Notes under the pieces: generated by a model
Told to the model about the DNA's origin: nothing
What the model saw: only the letters and a program-made list of their open reading frames with translations
The model's database searches: none
Origin: Anaerolineales bacterium
Lineage (GTDB): Bacteria > Chloroflexota > Anaerolineae > Anaerolineales > UBA6663
Reading direction: 5' to 3'
Assembly (NCBI GenBank): GCA_020850595.1
Contig: JADZEK010000159.1
Span: 41,960-105,959 of the forward strand
DNA: 64,000 bases
Translations under genes and position numbers: made by a program
In this document: in pieces, positions 44,023 to 51,699 of the stretch
Layout of the letters: each line of letters opens with the position of its first letter
How positions within the stretch are numbered: position 1 is the stretch's first letter

Positions 44023-44407
44023 CGTCGCCTGTCTCCTGGTCAGTGGCTTTGAGAAACGTCCGAATCTGCTTCGCGCTGATCTGCCGCTGGCCTAGCCGCC
44101 TGAGTAGTGCAGCCGCTTCGGGGATGTCCCGCGCCACTTGCTGCAACGCTTGCTGATCATACCGGCCGGCTAGGTCGAGCAACTCTTCTGGATCAGCCTC
44201 CAAGGCAGCCGCCAGGGCCCGGATGGTGTCAGCCGCCGGTGGTGAATCCAGGCGGTTGTTCTCGATCTTCGATAGGTACGTGACGTCGATCTTGACCTTA
44301 CGGCCTGCCAGCGCCTTGACCAGTTCACCCTGTGACCATCGTTTCGCCCGGCGGAGTGCCAGAACCCTCTGGCCGAAACTCGGATTACCAGTCGCGTCGG
44401 GTGACAT
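44006..44407 (-). CDS. XRE-family transcriptional regulator
   Basis: A 133-residue protein with a classic XRE helix-turn-helix at residues 12-68 (GQRVLALRRAKRWSQGELV, then a YLSKIENNR recognition helix) and a helical C-terminal part. It overlaps the ImmA-like gene. A strong promoter (44445-44473, minus) with a dyad operator inside it lies about 40 bp upstream, and the same operator precedes nurA. It is therefore the likely repressor of both transcription units. Confidence 0.88.
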   Translation of the reverse strand: MSPDATGNPSFGQRVLALRRAKRWSQGELVKALAGRKVKIDVTYLSKIENNRLDSPPAADTIRALAAALEADPEELLDLAGRYDQQALQQVARDIPEAAALLRRLGQRQISAKQIRTFLKATDQETGDDADPE

Positions 44408-44444
44408 GTTACCTCGGTGCTATTTGTGGACAAGACCCACAGCT

Positions 44445-44474
44445 ACAATAGTTGAGTTGAGTAATCAAGTCAAT
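44445..44474 (-). promoter_or_regulatory. Promoter and operator copy 2 of the XRE-ImmA genes
   Basis: On the minus strand TTGACT (44468-44473) and TATTGT (44445-44450) are spaced by exactly 17 bp. The region 44452-44474 carries the dyad TTGA-N2-TGA-N4-TCA-N2-TCAA, covering the -35 and the spacer, so a bound repressor would block RNA polymerase. Autoregulation by the XRE protein is the simple reading. Confidence 0.72.
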
Positions 44475-44865
44475 GGAACGGATGTTCGTTTCTGGATGAA
44501 TGCCTGTCTGCTGGGCTTCGCACAGGATCCGGTACTTCGGGGCGGCGGTGACCTTGCTCGGGCGCTTCTTGCCGTTCCCACCCACAGGAACGCCCCCTTG
44601 TCAGGTCTGGCTGCTCCTGTGTCGTTATGCTTGTCCCGGTGTCGCCTGGCCATGGTGGCCCGTCCAGGGCAGCCGGAAATTCAGCTGGTTGCCAGGCCGT
44701 TTTGTCTCATCCCGAGTTGGGCAATACAAAGCAACCCTGGCTGTTTGGCTTATAGCCTGGGTCTTTGATTCGCAACTGCTCCCCAAACCGATCGACCCCT
44801 TCGTCCCACATCGGGGGCGGTGAAATGGAACAACCCCGAGGCGCTACTCGGTACAACTCAACGTG
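44475..44865. other. Intergenic stretch without a supportable gene
   Basis: About 390 bp between the XRE promoter and the stop of the DUF234-type ATPase gene. Several short ORFs are open on both strands, but none has a ribosome site, a domain or consistent codon use. It may hold a decayed gene. I see no repeat or RNA structure that stands out. Confidence 0.5.
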
Positions 44866-46293
44866 CTATGCGACGCGCATGTCTTCATCAAGTTGCGCGA
44901 GCGTGATCCAGTGCACCTTAGTTCCACCCAAGCGTTCCGCCTCGCCTGTGAACCCGCTCTTGCTGAAGACCGCATAGCTGACCCGCCAGCGCTCATCGCT
45001 GGTTTCAGCAAGCACCCGTGTGGCCTGCGCCATGAACCGCTGTACCGTCGCACGGTCCACTGGCGCCCTGGTCCATTTGCATTCGCCCATCAGGACCTGG
45101 TGCTCGTCCTCGTTGACGGCCACGACGTCAATCTCCGGCGCGCCTTTGCCCCAATAGGCGCCTACCCGCCGCGGCAGGAACGGCAGCTTGCCCACGTCTG
45201 CCTGCCGGAGCACCCACTCCCGGCATAGTTCCTCGAAGATGTGCTTGCCAATGAACTCGGGCAGGTGCTGGCGTAAGTTGGCCCAGACCTGCGCCGTCAG
45301 GCCCTGTTCCAGCAGCGAGCGCGCCGGCGCGATGAAGCGGTAGTAGAAACGCAGATAGTGGTCGACGATTTGGTAGCGTCCGCTCTTGCTGTGCTCAGGG
45401 CGACTCACGGTCGCCGGGACCTGGCGCTCCACGATCCCCAAGTTCTGCAGCACGGTCAGGTACTTGGCCGTGGCCGTGTCCGATAGGCCCGACATCTTGG
45501 CAATCTCCGTCACGCGCAGGTAGCCGGCTGCGATCGCGCTCACAATCGCCACGTAGTTGCGCGGCTCGTCGAGCTGGTCCCGCAGCAGGGCGGCTGCGTC
45601 GTCCAGGATCAGGCTGGAGTCCAGCAGACGGCGCAGGTTGGTCTCCAGGTTGTGGCGCGGCTCCAGCAGCTCCAGGTAGCTCGGCACCCCTCCCACGCAG
45701 CCGTAAATCGTGACGCGGTCCTCGGCCGAATACTCCGGTAAGAACTCGTGCAGCACGCCGTAGGGCAGGGGCCGCAGGCGAAGGTGGCGTGTAGCCCGTT
45801 GGTACAGTGGCGCACGGGCCGACAGCACCTCGCGCTCGATCATGCCCGCCTGGCTGCCGGTGATGACCAGCATCACTTGGGTGTGCTTGAGCTGGTGGTC
45901 CCACAGCCGCTGCAAGAGGCTGGTGATGGCCGACTCGGCTTCAAACAGGTAGGTGAACTCGTCCAGCACCAGCACCAGCTGTTCATCCCCCGCCAGTCGC
46001 GCCACTTCCAGCAACGCCAACTCCCAGTTGCCGAAGTCGAATTCTGGTGGAACCTGAGCTCCCGGCATCCGGAACGCCTGGACGGCCTGCGAAAACGAGC
46101 GCAGCAAGGCGACCGCGGACGTTTGGTCTGCCGTCCAGAAGATGGCGCGGTGGCCCCGGATCTGGAGCCAGTGCGCTAGCAGCACCGTCTTTCCCACGCG
46201 GCGCCGGCCGTACATAACAAAGAGCTGCCCGCCTGGGCGCGAATACTGCTCATCCAGCATTGCTAGCTCTCGCGTACGATCGTAAAACGCCAT
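44866..46293 (-). CDS. ATPase with winged-helix and DUF234 nuclease-like domain
   Basis: A 475-residue protein. An AAA/STAND-like NTPase module has Walker A GRRRVGKT (29-36) and Walker B LVLVLDEFTYLF. A winged helix follows (about 260-310, VTEIAKMSGLSDTATAKYL). The C-terminal DUF234 domain has a PD-(D/E)XK-like core: EIDVVAV and LMGECKW. This family is common in archaea and Chloroflexota, usually without known function. GGAGG precedes the ATG at 46293. Its promoter lies inside a nested palindrome (46319-46353), so autoregulation through the winged helix is plausible. Confidence 0.82.
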   Translation of the reverse strand: MAFYDRTRELAMLDEQYSRPGGQLFVMYGRRRVGKTVLLAHWLQIRGHRAIFWTADQTSAVALLRSFSQAVQAFRMPGAQVPPEFDFGNWELALLEVARLAGDEQLVLVLDEFTYLFEAESAITSLLQRLWDHQLKHTQVMLVITGSQAGMIEREVLSARAPLYQRATRHLRLRPLPYGVLHEFLPEYSAEDRVTIYGCVGGVPSYLELLEPRHNLETNLRRLLDSSLILDDAAALLRDQLDEPRNYVAIVSAIAAGYLRVTEIAKMSGLSDTATAKYLTVLQNLGIVERQVPATVSRPEHSKSGRYQIVDHYLRFYYRFIAPARSLLEQGLTAQVWANLRQHLPEFIGKHIFEELCREWVLRQADVGKLPFLPRRVGAYWGKGAPEIDVVAVNEDEHQVLMGECKWTRAPVDRATVQRFMAQATRVLAETSDERWRVSYAVFSKSGFTGEAERLGGTKVHWITLAQLDEDMRVA

Positions 46294-46318
46294 CGCGGCC
46301 TCCGAGCGATTCGCCTTT

Positions 46319-46353
46319 ATACTACTGTCAAGTATAATACTTCAAAGTAGTAT
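46319..46353 (-). promoter_or_regulatory. Nested palindrome over the ATPase-gene promoter
   Basis: ATACTACT (46319-46326) and AGTAGTAT (46346-46353) are exact complements. Inside them AAGTAT (46330-46335) and ATACTT (46337-46342) form a second palindrome with the same centre, base 46336. On the minus strand TTGAAG and TATAAA lie 18 bp apart in this stretch, a plausible promoter, with the start codon 26 bp beyond. This looks like a repressor site with four half-sites. Confidence 0.65.
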
Positions 46354-46451
46354 TTTGCGCACGTGGTAAAGCAAACATGGTCAGGTACATGCTCGTAGCA
46401 ACTGGTTGCCATGTAGGGCTGGCCTGGTGACACGGCCGAACGCCCTCCTCA

Positions 46452-47444
46452 TTACAGCTTCCAGTTATCCACGGGGCTCGCTTTGCGGTGGGTTACTTCG
46501 CAGTCATGCTGCGCGATCCGGGCGTAGCGCTTGACCATGGTCAGGTCTTCATGGCCGAGCAGGGTCTGGAGCGTAAACAGGTCGCCGCCGTTGCGCAGAT
46601 AGTTGATCGCAAACGTGTGGCGAAAGCGGTGCGGGTGGACGTCCGCCACGCCGGCCTGATCGCCGATGCGCTTCACGATCTTCAAGAGCCGATCGCGGGT
46701 CATGTTATTCTCGTACACGCCTTTGACCAGCGTGAAGACCCGGTCGTCGGGCCGCATCGTCTCCAACCTGGGTTGCAGGTAGCGCCAGAGCGCCTGGGCG
46801 ACGCGCTTGCCGAAGTACACGGTGCGCTTCTTGCCGCCCCGCGGTCCCTTGCCGCTCACCTCGATGCTGTTGTTGGTGAAGTTGATGTCGGCGAAGCGGA
46901 TGCCGCAGAGCTCGCCCGACCGCATGCCGGTGTCCAGCAGGGTGAGGAAGATGGCCCGGTCCCGGTTGGCGTTCGGGCGCGTGCTGGTCTTGCCGACGCG
47001 CGTCTTCCAGGTCCGGCTTACGTCGCACGCCTTGAGCAGGCTGGCAACGTCATCCTTGGTGAACGGCACCATGTTGGGCTCGGCCACCGGGGGTGGGTCA
47101 ATGGTCCGAATGATGTTCTTCTCGACCAGGCCCTCGTTGACCGCCCAGGTCCACAAGGCCGACAGGTTGGTGTGCATGTTGAGGACGGACTTCGCCGATA
47201 GCCGGAATTTGCCGCGGGGCGCGGCGCCGTCCGGCTCGGCTTCGAAGCCCTCCTGGAGCCAGGCGAAGAACGCGATCAGGTCGGCCCGGGTGAGGCTGGC
47301 CAGGGGCGGGTTCTTGGGGAAGTACAGGAGCAGCTTCTTGAACGTGTTCCGGTAGTCCAGGATGGTGTGGGGGCTCTTGCCGGCGGCCGTCTTGTAGTGG
47401 ATCATGCCCTCGCAGGCCTGCTTGAGGGTCAGTTTGCTAGCCAT
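46452..47444 (-). CDS. int: Tyrosine recombinase, ICE integrase
   Basis: A 330-residue phage-type integrase. A SAM-like N-terminal core-binding domain covers about residues 5-105. The catalytic domain shows R175 in TGMRSGEL, H272 and R275 in HPHRFRHT, H298 in LLGHED and nucleophile Y307 in VKRYARI, all intact. ATG 47444 was chosen because GAGGAG is just upstream and the earlier in-frame start has no support. It lies next to the tRNA-Val 3' end, expected for the enzyme that catalyses insertion and excision there. Confidence 0.95.
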   Translation of the reverse strand: MASKLTLKQACEGMIHYKTAAGKSPHTILDYRNTFKKLLLYFPKNPPLASLTRADLIAFFAWLQEGFEAEPDGAAPRGKFRLSAKSVLNMHTNLSALWTWAVNEGLVEKNIIRTIDPPPVAEPNMVPFTKDDVASLLKACDVSRTWKTRVGKTSTRPNANRDRAIFLTLLDTGMRSGELCGIRFADINFTNNSIEVSGKGPRGGKKRTVYFGKRVAQALWRYLQPRLETMRPDDRVFTLVKGVYENNMTRDRLLKIVKRIGDQAGVADVHPHRFRHTFAINYLRNGGDLFTLQTLLGHEDLTMVKRYARIAQHDCEVTHRKASPVDNWKL

Positions 47445-47463
47445 ATGGTCTCCTCTCTGTCGC

Positions 47464-47502
47464 TGAATACCGAGTAAGCCCGGGTTGAATTCCGAGTAAG
47501 CC
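47464..47502. repeat. 17-bp direct repeats upstream of the integrase gene
   Basis: TGAATACCGAGTAAGCC at 47464-47480 and TGAATTCCGAGTAAGCC at 47486-47502 differ at one base and are 22 bp apart (about two helix turns). Their place between int and the tRNA end suggests arm-type integrase or excisionase sites. Confidence 0.6.
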
Positions 47503-47583
47503 GAACGGTATTTTTTTGGACCAGAGAGAGAGACTAGCCGGAAGGTCACCGGTCGCCCCGGGGGTTGGGTGGGGGGCTGACCG

Positions 47584-47624
47584 TTGACCTTATGGGTGCC
47601 ATTTTGGGCTACCCATAAGGTCAA
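47584..47624. repeat. 14-bp perfect inverted repeat beside the attachment site
   Basis: TTGACCTTATGGGT (47584-47597) and ACCCATAAGGTCAA (47611-47624) are exact complements with a 13-base spacer, ending three bases before the tRNA 3' end. The spacer allows further GCC/GGC pairing with one bulge. No U-tract follows on the tRNA strand. It may be a tRNA transcript end structure or a recombination protein site. Confidence 0.7.
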
Positions 47625-47627
47625 GAG

Positions 47628-47701
47628 TGGGCAATACAGGGCTCGAACCTGTGACCTTACGGATGTGAACCGTACGCTCTGACCAACTGAGCTAATTGCC
47701 C
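47628..47701 (-). tRNA. tRNA-Val (anticodon CAC)
   Basis: A complete 74-nt cloverleaf on the minus strand: acceptor GGGCAAT/ATTGCCC with discriminator A, D-arm GCTC/GAGC, anticodon stem TACGG/CCGTA with loop TTCACAT (anticodon CAC), a five-base variable loop and T-arm ACAGG-TTCGAGC-CCTGT. CCA is not encoded. The 3' end faces the integrase gene and marks the right boundary of the ICE. Confidence 0.97.
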
Positions 47702-47714
47702 GTGCGTGGCCGAG

Positions 47715-47743
47715 ATTATAGCATGGCCCCCCGGCCCGGACAA
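47715..47743 (-). promoter_or_regulatory. Promoter of tRNA-Val
   Basis: On the minus strand TATAAT (47715-47720) and TTGTCC (47738-47743) are spaced 17 bp, ending 13 bp before the tRNA 5' end. It lies on the chromosomal side, so the tRNA keeps its promoter after element insertion. Confidence 0.7.
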
Positions 47744-47912
47744 GGGACTTGTTGCGTCCAGACGCCTGCCGCGCTCGCCTTTACGCCCGGTGGCGCGTAT
47801 GTTAGAATCGCGCCGCTTGTGTTCGGAGGGCGTGCGCCGCTGGCGCTCTGAGACCAGCGGCCCCGAATGCCACCCGCCCGTTTGGCAGCCTCTCGGCTTA
47901 GATGTTCGCTTG

Positions 47913-47947
47913 GCCCCGTCCGGAACAGCTTCCGACGGGGCTTTATT
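47913..47947 (+). terminator. Intrinsic terminator in the leader of the RNase J gene
   Basis: GCCCCGT (47913-47919) and CGGAA (47921-47925) pair with TTCCG (47930-47934) and ACGGGGC (47935-47941), a 12-bp stem with one bulged C and a CAGC loop, followed by TTTATT. It lies about 90 bp before the RNase J start. The 333 bp between the tRNA and that gene hold no coding sequence, so this may attenuate a leader transcript. Confidence 0.75.
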
Positions 47948-48034
47948 GTGTTAATCTCCACCTCGCGCTCCGCGGCGGGCTGACGCCGCCTGCCCGCGCC
48001 GGGGTTGTTTGGGCCAGAAAGAAGGTAATCGTCA

Positions 48035-49687
48035 ATGGGTAACAAACTGCGCCTGATTCCCCTTGGGGGGCTGGGCGAAATCGGTAAGAACATGATGCTC
48101 TTTGAGTACGACGGCAGCAGCCTGCTCGTGGACGCGGGTCTGATGTTCCCCGAGAATGACATGCTCGGGATTGACTACATCATCCCCGACTTCCGCTATG
48201 TCCTCGAGCACAAGGACATGCTGCGCGGCATCCTCATCACCCACGGCCATGAAGACCACACCGGCGCTATCAAGCACGTCATGCAGCAACTCGACGCCCC
48301 GGTCTACGCCACGCCCCTCACCCGCGGCCTGCTCGAAGTCAAGCTGCGCGACGCGCGCCTGCTCGACAAAGTCCAGCTCCACACCGTCAACGCCGGCGAC
48401 ACCGTTCACATCGGCCCGTTTCAGGTGGAGCTTTTCCACGTCTGCCACTCCATCCCCGACGGCGTCGGCCTGGGCATCACCACCCCCGCCGGCCTCATCG
48501 TCCACTCCGGCGACTTCAAGTTCGACCACACGCCCGTGGATGGCTGGCCCACCGACTACGCCAAGCTGGCCGAGTTCTCCGGCCGCGGCGTGCTGGCGCT
48601 GCTCTCCGACTCCACCAACGCCGATAAGGCCGGCTGGACGCCGTCCGAAGCCGTGATTGACCCGGCCTTTGACCAGGTCTTTCGCGAGGCCCCCGGCCGC
48701 ATCCTGGTCGCCACCTTCGCCTCGCTCATCTCACGCATCCAGCAGGTGCTCAACGCCGCCTATCGCCACGGCCGCAAGATGGCGCTGGTGGGCACCTCCA
48801 TGGTCGAGAACGCCAAGATGGCGCAGAAGCTCGGCTACCTCAACGTGCCCGACGGCCTGATCATCTCCATGGACGAAGCGCTGCGGCTCAGCCCCGCCAA
48901 GGTCGTCATCATGACCACCGGCACGCAAGGCGAGCCTTCCTCCATCTTGGGCCGCCTGTCTGAGGCCCGCAATCGCCAGTTCGACTTGATCGAAAACGAC
49001 ACCATCGTGCTCTCGTCGCACCCCATCCCCGGCAACGAGGAAATGGTGCACCGCACCATCAACAAGCTGCTCCAGCGCGGGGCGCGCGTCATCTATGACC
49101 CCATCGCGCCGGTGCACGTCAGCGGCCACGCCAGCGCCGAGGAGATGAAACTCCTCATCCACCTGGTCAAGCCGCGCAACTTCATCCCCGTCCATGGTGA
49201 ACTGCGCCACCTGACCCAGCACGCCGCCATCGCCCGCGAGGTCGGCATCCCTGAGGAGAACATCCAGGTGGTCGAGAACGGCACGGTGCTGGAGTTCGAA
49301 GACGGCCTCCTGCGCGTCGGCGAGCGCATCCCCGGCGGCTATGTCTACGTGGATGGCAGCGGGGTCGGCGATATCGGCCCGAGCGTCATGCGCGAGCGCG
49401 AGGCGCTGGCCCAGGACGGCTTCGTCATCATCAACCTGCGGCTCGACCAATCCGGCCGGCTAGTCGGCCAGCCCGAGATCATCTCGCGCGGCTTTGTCTT
49501 CGTGCGCGACGCCGACGAGCTGTTCACTGCCGCCCAGGAGCAGATTACCCAGGCCGTGGCGCGGGCCAATGGCTCGACCCCTTCTGCCCAGGCGGTCAAG
49601 GACAAGGTCACCCAGGTATTGGCCGACTTCTTCTACGCGGAGCTAAAGCGCCGGCCGATGATCTTTGCCCTGGTGAACGACGCCTAA
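48035..49687 (+). CDS. rnj: Ribonuclease J
   Basis: A 550-residue metallo-beta-lactamase/beta-CASP ribonuclease. The zinc motif HGHEDH is at residues 70-75, other ligands lie in VHSGDFKFD and VSGHAS, and the C-terminal part after about 450 is the RNase J domain. It acts in mRNA decay and rRNA 5' maturation. Its length matches the 550-560 residues usual for the family. The start is ATG 48035 after an AAGAAGG-type ribosome site. It is the first chromosomal protein gene after the ICE. Confidence 0.95.
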   Translation: MGNKLRLIPLGGLGEIGKNMMLFEYDGSSLLVDAGLMFPENDMLGIDYIIPDFRYVLEHKDMLRGILITHGHEDHTGAIKHVMQQLDAPVYATPLTRGLLEVKLRDARLLDKVQLHTVNAGDTVHIGPFQVELFHVCHSIPDGVGLGITTPAGLIVHSGDFKFDHTPVDGWPTDYAKLAEFSGRGVLALLSDSTNADKAGWTPSEAVIDPAFDQVFREAPGRILVATFASLISRIQQVLNAAYRHGRKMALVGTSMVENAKMAQKLGYLNVPDGLIISMDEALRLSPAKVVIMTTGTQGEPSSILGRLSEARNRQFDLIENDTIVLSSHPIPGNEEMVHRTINKLLQRGARVIYDPIAPVHVSGHASAEEMKLLIHLVKPRNFIPVHGELRHLTQHAAIAREVGIPEENIQVVENGTVLEFEDGLLRVGERIPGGYVYVDGSGVGDIGPSVMREREALAQDGFVIINLRLDQSGRLVGQPEIISRGFVFVRDADELFTAAQEQITQAVARANGSTPSAQAVKDKVTQVLADFFYAELKRRPMIFALVNDA

Positions 49688-49790
49688 CGCGGTGTGTGGC
49701 CCGTTCCAACCAGATCTCAACCCCCAGCAGGGCGGGTGATCGGGTTCGGCCGTCCCGCCCCGCGACGGGCGTCTTCCTGGGCCGGAATGC

Positions 49791-49818
49791 TTGCGGCGCC
49801 CATTCCGGCGTGTATAAT
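49791..49818 (+). promoter_or_regulatory. Promoter of the PpiC lipoprotein gene
   Basis: TTGCGG (49791-49796) and TATAAT (49813-49818) are 16 bp apart. The transcript would begin about 10 bases before ATG 49835, an almost leaderless message. Confidence 0.6.
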
Positions 49819-49834
49819 GCCCGCTGTGAAAGGT

Positions 49835-50785
49835 ATGGGATTGGTAAGAAAGCTGAGACTCGCGCTGCCCGCGCTGTTGGTCGGCGCGCTGCTGGCCGGG
49901 TGCAAGGCGCCCGAGCCGGGACCGACCGGCACGGCCGCCGTCGTTCAGGCCACCCAGACCGCCGCCGCCTCGGCTACGGCCGCGGCCCCCACCGTCACGC
50001 CCGAACCCACGGCTACCCCCATCCCGCTGCTGGTGACGGTCAACGGCCACGACATCCCGCTCGCCGTGTATGACCAGGAGCTGGCACGCTGCCAAAAGGG
50101 CCTGACCGCTGCCGCGCTCGACCCGGCGACTTGCCCCGCTACCGTCTACCAAACGTTGCTGGAGCAGGCCGTGGTAGAGCAGGCCGCAGCCGCCGCGGGC
50201 CTGACCACTGATCCGGCGGCCGTGGATGCGGCGCTGGAAACCATCACCACCGAGCTGGGCGGCCCCAGCGCGCTGGCGGCCTGGCTGCAAGTGAACCTCT
50301 ACACGCCCGCAGAACTGCGCGCTGCGCTGGCCGCCGAGCAGGTGCGCGCCAAAATGATGGCGCAGGTGACCGCCGCGGTGCCGCCCGTGGCTGAGCAGGT
50401 GCACGCGCGCGACATCCTGCTGACCGACGCCGATACCGCCCAGGAAGTGCTCAACCTGCTGGCGGGCGGCGCAGATTTTGCGCTCCTGGCCCTGAACTAC
50501 TCGCGAGACCTGGGCAGCCGCGCCGCCGGCGGCGACCTGGGCTGGTTTGCCCGCGGCACGCTGACCCAGCCCGCCGTGGAAGCCGCCGCCTTTGCCCTAG
50601 AGCCGGGCCAGACCAGCGTCGTGATCGAAAGTTCGCTTGGTTTTCACATCGTGCAGGTGTTGGAGCGCGACCCGGCCCGCCCGCTTAGCCCGGCCGCAGC
50701 CCAAACGCTGCGCGCGGCCGCCTACACCGCCTGGATTGAGGCGCAGTTGGCGGCCGCTCACATCGTCCACCATACGGGCGGCTGA
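49835..50785 (+). CDS. PpiC/SurA-type peptidyl-prolyl isomerase lipoprotein
   Basis: A 316-residue exported lipoprotein. A signal peptide ends in the lipobox LLAGC, so the mature protein starts at a lipid-modified Cys, followed by a Thr/Ala/Pro-rich linker. A SurA_N-like helical region is at about 60-170 (LLEQAVVEQAAA) and a parvulin PPIC domain at about 185-285 (ARDILLTDADTA, GGDLGWF, GFHIVQVLE). It likely helps folding of exported proteins. ATG 49835 was chosen because an upstream ATG at 49817 lies inside the -10 box; GTG 49826 is possible. Confidence 0.85.
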   Translation: MGLVRKLRLALPALLVGALLAGCKAPEPGPTGTAAVVQATQTAAASATAAAPTVTPEPTATPIPLLVTVNGHDIPLAVYDQELARCQKGLTAAALDPATCPATVYQTLLEQAVVEQAAAAAGLTTDPAAVDAALETITTELGGPSALAAWLQVNLYTPAELRAALAAEQVRAKMMAQVTAAVPPVAEQVHARDILLTDADTAQEVLNLLAGGADFALLALNYSRDLGSRAAGGDLGWFARGTLTQPAVEAAAFALEPGQTSVVIESSLGFHIVQVLERDPARPLSPAAAQTLRAAAYTAWIEAQLAAAHIVHHTGG

Positions 50786-50814
50786 GGCGCGTCGGCCCCC
50801 TGGGAGAGACCGTC

Positions 50815-51690
50815 ATGGAAGCCAAGCCTGCTCCGTCTCGCCCCCCGCGTGCTCCCCGCGCCGCGCGCCGCTCCGGCGGCTGCCTGGGCCGGGTGCTCAA
50901 CCTGCTCGCGACGCTGCTGTTCCTCGGCACGCTACTGGTCCTGGCCCTGGTGGTCCTGCTCTTCAACTTCCCCGGCGTGCTGCGCTTTGTGCCCGGCGGC
51001 AGTGCCTACCTGCCGCCGACCCCGCCCGCCGTGGCCGAAGTAATCCCGGTTGGTCCACGGCTGTCACCCACGCCCGGCCCCAGCCCCACGCTCGACCCGA
51101 ACAGCCTGGAATACCCCACGCTGCCGCCTGAGTGGACGGCGACGCACACCCCCACGGTCACCAACACGCCCCTGCCGCGCACGCCGACATCCGAGCCGAC
51201 CGAGACCCAGCCGCGCGCCACGCGCACGCCGACCGTGACGCAGACGCCCACCACCACGCCCACGCGCACCCCCACCAAGACGCCCGCCGGCCCGACGCCC
51301 ACCGCCACCAACACGCGCTCGCCGCAGGCCTACACCCTGCAAACCGGCAGCCCGACCTATCTGTCCAACTTCCTCAACCAAGCCGGCTGCGCCTGGTTCG
51401 GCATCGCCGGGCGCGCCTTCGCCCTCGACGGCAGTGTCGTCATCGGCCTGACCGTCAAAGTGCGCGCGGGCGACATTGACCTGCCGCCGGTGCTGACCGG
51501 CAGCGCTAAGGCCATTGGCACAGGCGGCTATGAGGTCTTCCTAAGCGATCACCCCATCGCCTCGACCAACGTCTACAAAGTTCAGCTCTTCAACGCCAAC
51601 GGCGCGGCGCTGTCGGAGCAATACAGCCTCACCACCTTCGGCGACTGCACCAAGAACCTGGTGATGGTGAACTTCGTTCAGAACCACTAA
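50815..51690 (+). CDS. Membrane-anchored Pro/Thr-rich protein of unknown function
   Basis: A 291-residue protein. A basic N-terminus is followed by one TM helix at about 28-52, a long Pro/Thr-rich repetitive linker at about 65-170 (PTPTxT-like), and a C-terminal globular beta-rich domain of about 115 residues with two cysteines (GCAWFG and FGDCTKN), perhaps a disulfide. The linker style is frequent in Chloroflexota extracellular proteins. The C-terminal domain is not recognised. It lies between ppiC and rsmI. Confidence 0.75.
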   Translation: MEAKPAPSRPPRAPRAARRSGGCLGRVLNLLATLLFLGTLLVLALVVLLFNFPGVLRFVPGGSAYLPPTPPAVAEVIPVGPRLSPTPGPSPTLDPNSLEYPTLPPEWTATHTPTVTNTPLPRTPTSEPTETQPRATRTPTVTQTPTTTPTRTPTKTPAGPTPTATNTRSPQAYTLQTGSPTYLSNFLNQAGCAWFGIAGRAFALDGSVVIGLTVKVRAGDIDLPPVLTGSAKAIGTGGYEVFLSDHPIASTNVYKVQLFNANGAALSEQYSLTTFGDCTKNLVMVNFVQNH

Positions 51691-51699
51691 GGCGGCCGC

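Larger units (their letters stand above)
1..47627. mobile_element. Integrative conjugative element, right-hand ~47 kb (left end outside window)
   Basis: A conjugation gene block, replication genes (DnaG-like, DnaB-like), cargo and defence genes, and a tyrosine integrase lie together and end at the 3' end of a tRNA-Val gene. The integrase (46452-47444, minus) is about 180 bp from that 3' end, the usual arrangement when an ICE uses a tRNA 3' end as attB. Beyond the tRNA every gene is housekeeping-like. No second copy of the tRNA 3' end was recognised inside the window, so attL is probably to the left of position 1. The secretion set (PrgI, VirB4, VirB6-like, M23 hydrolase, VirD4, no outer-membrane VirB7/9/10) matches the simplified T4SS of Gram-positive-type elements. 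No relaxase with a clear HUH motif was recognised here. Confidence 0.85.

Noticed and set aside
44714..44727. TGGGCAATACA match to the tRNA-Val 3' end as a second att site
   Set aside because: Only 11 bases agree and the match stops there; by chance alone such a match is not surprising in 64 kb, and conjugation genes to the left would then be outside the element.
44475..44865. Possible gene or transposase remnant in the gap before the DUF234-type ATPase gene
   Set aside because: The frames give biased, motif-free proteins and no terminal inverted repeats were seen.
1..47627. Prophage instead of ICE
   Set aside because: No capsid, terminase, portal or tail genes; the VirB4, VirD4, PrgI and M23 genes indicate conjugation.
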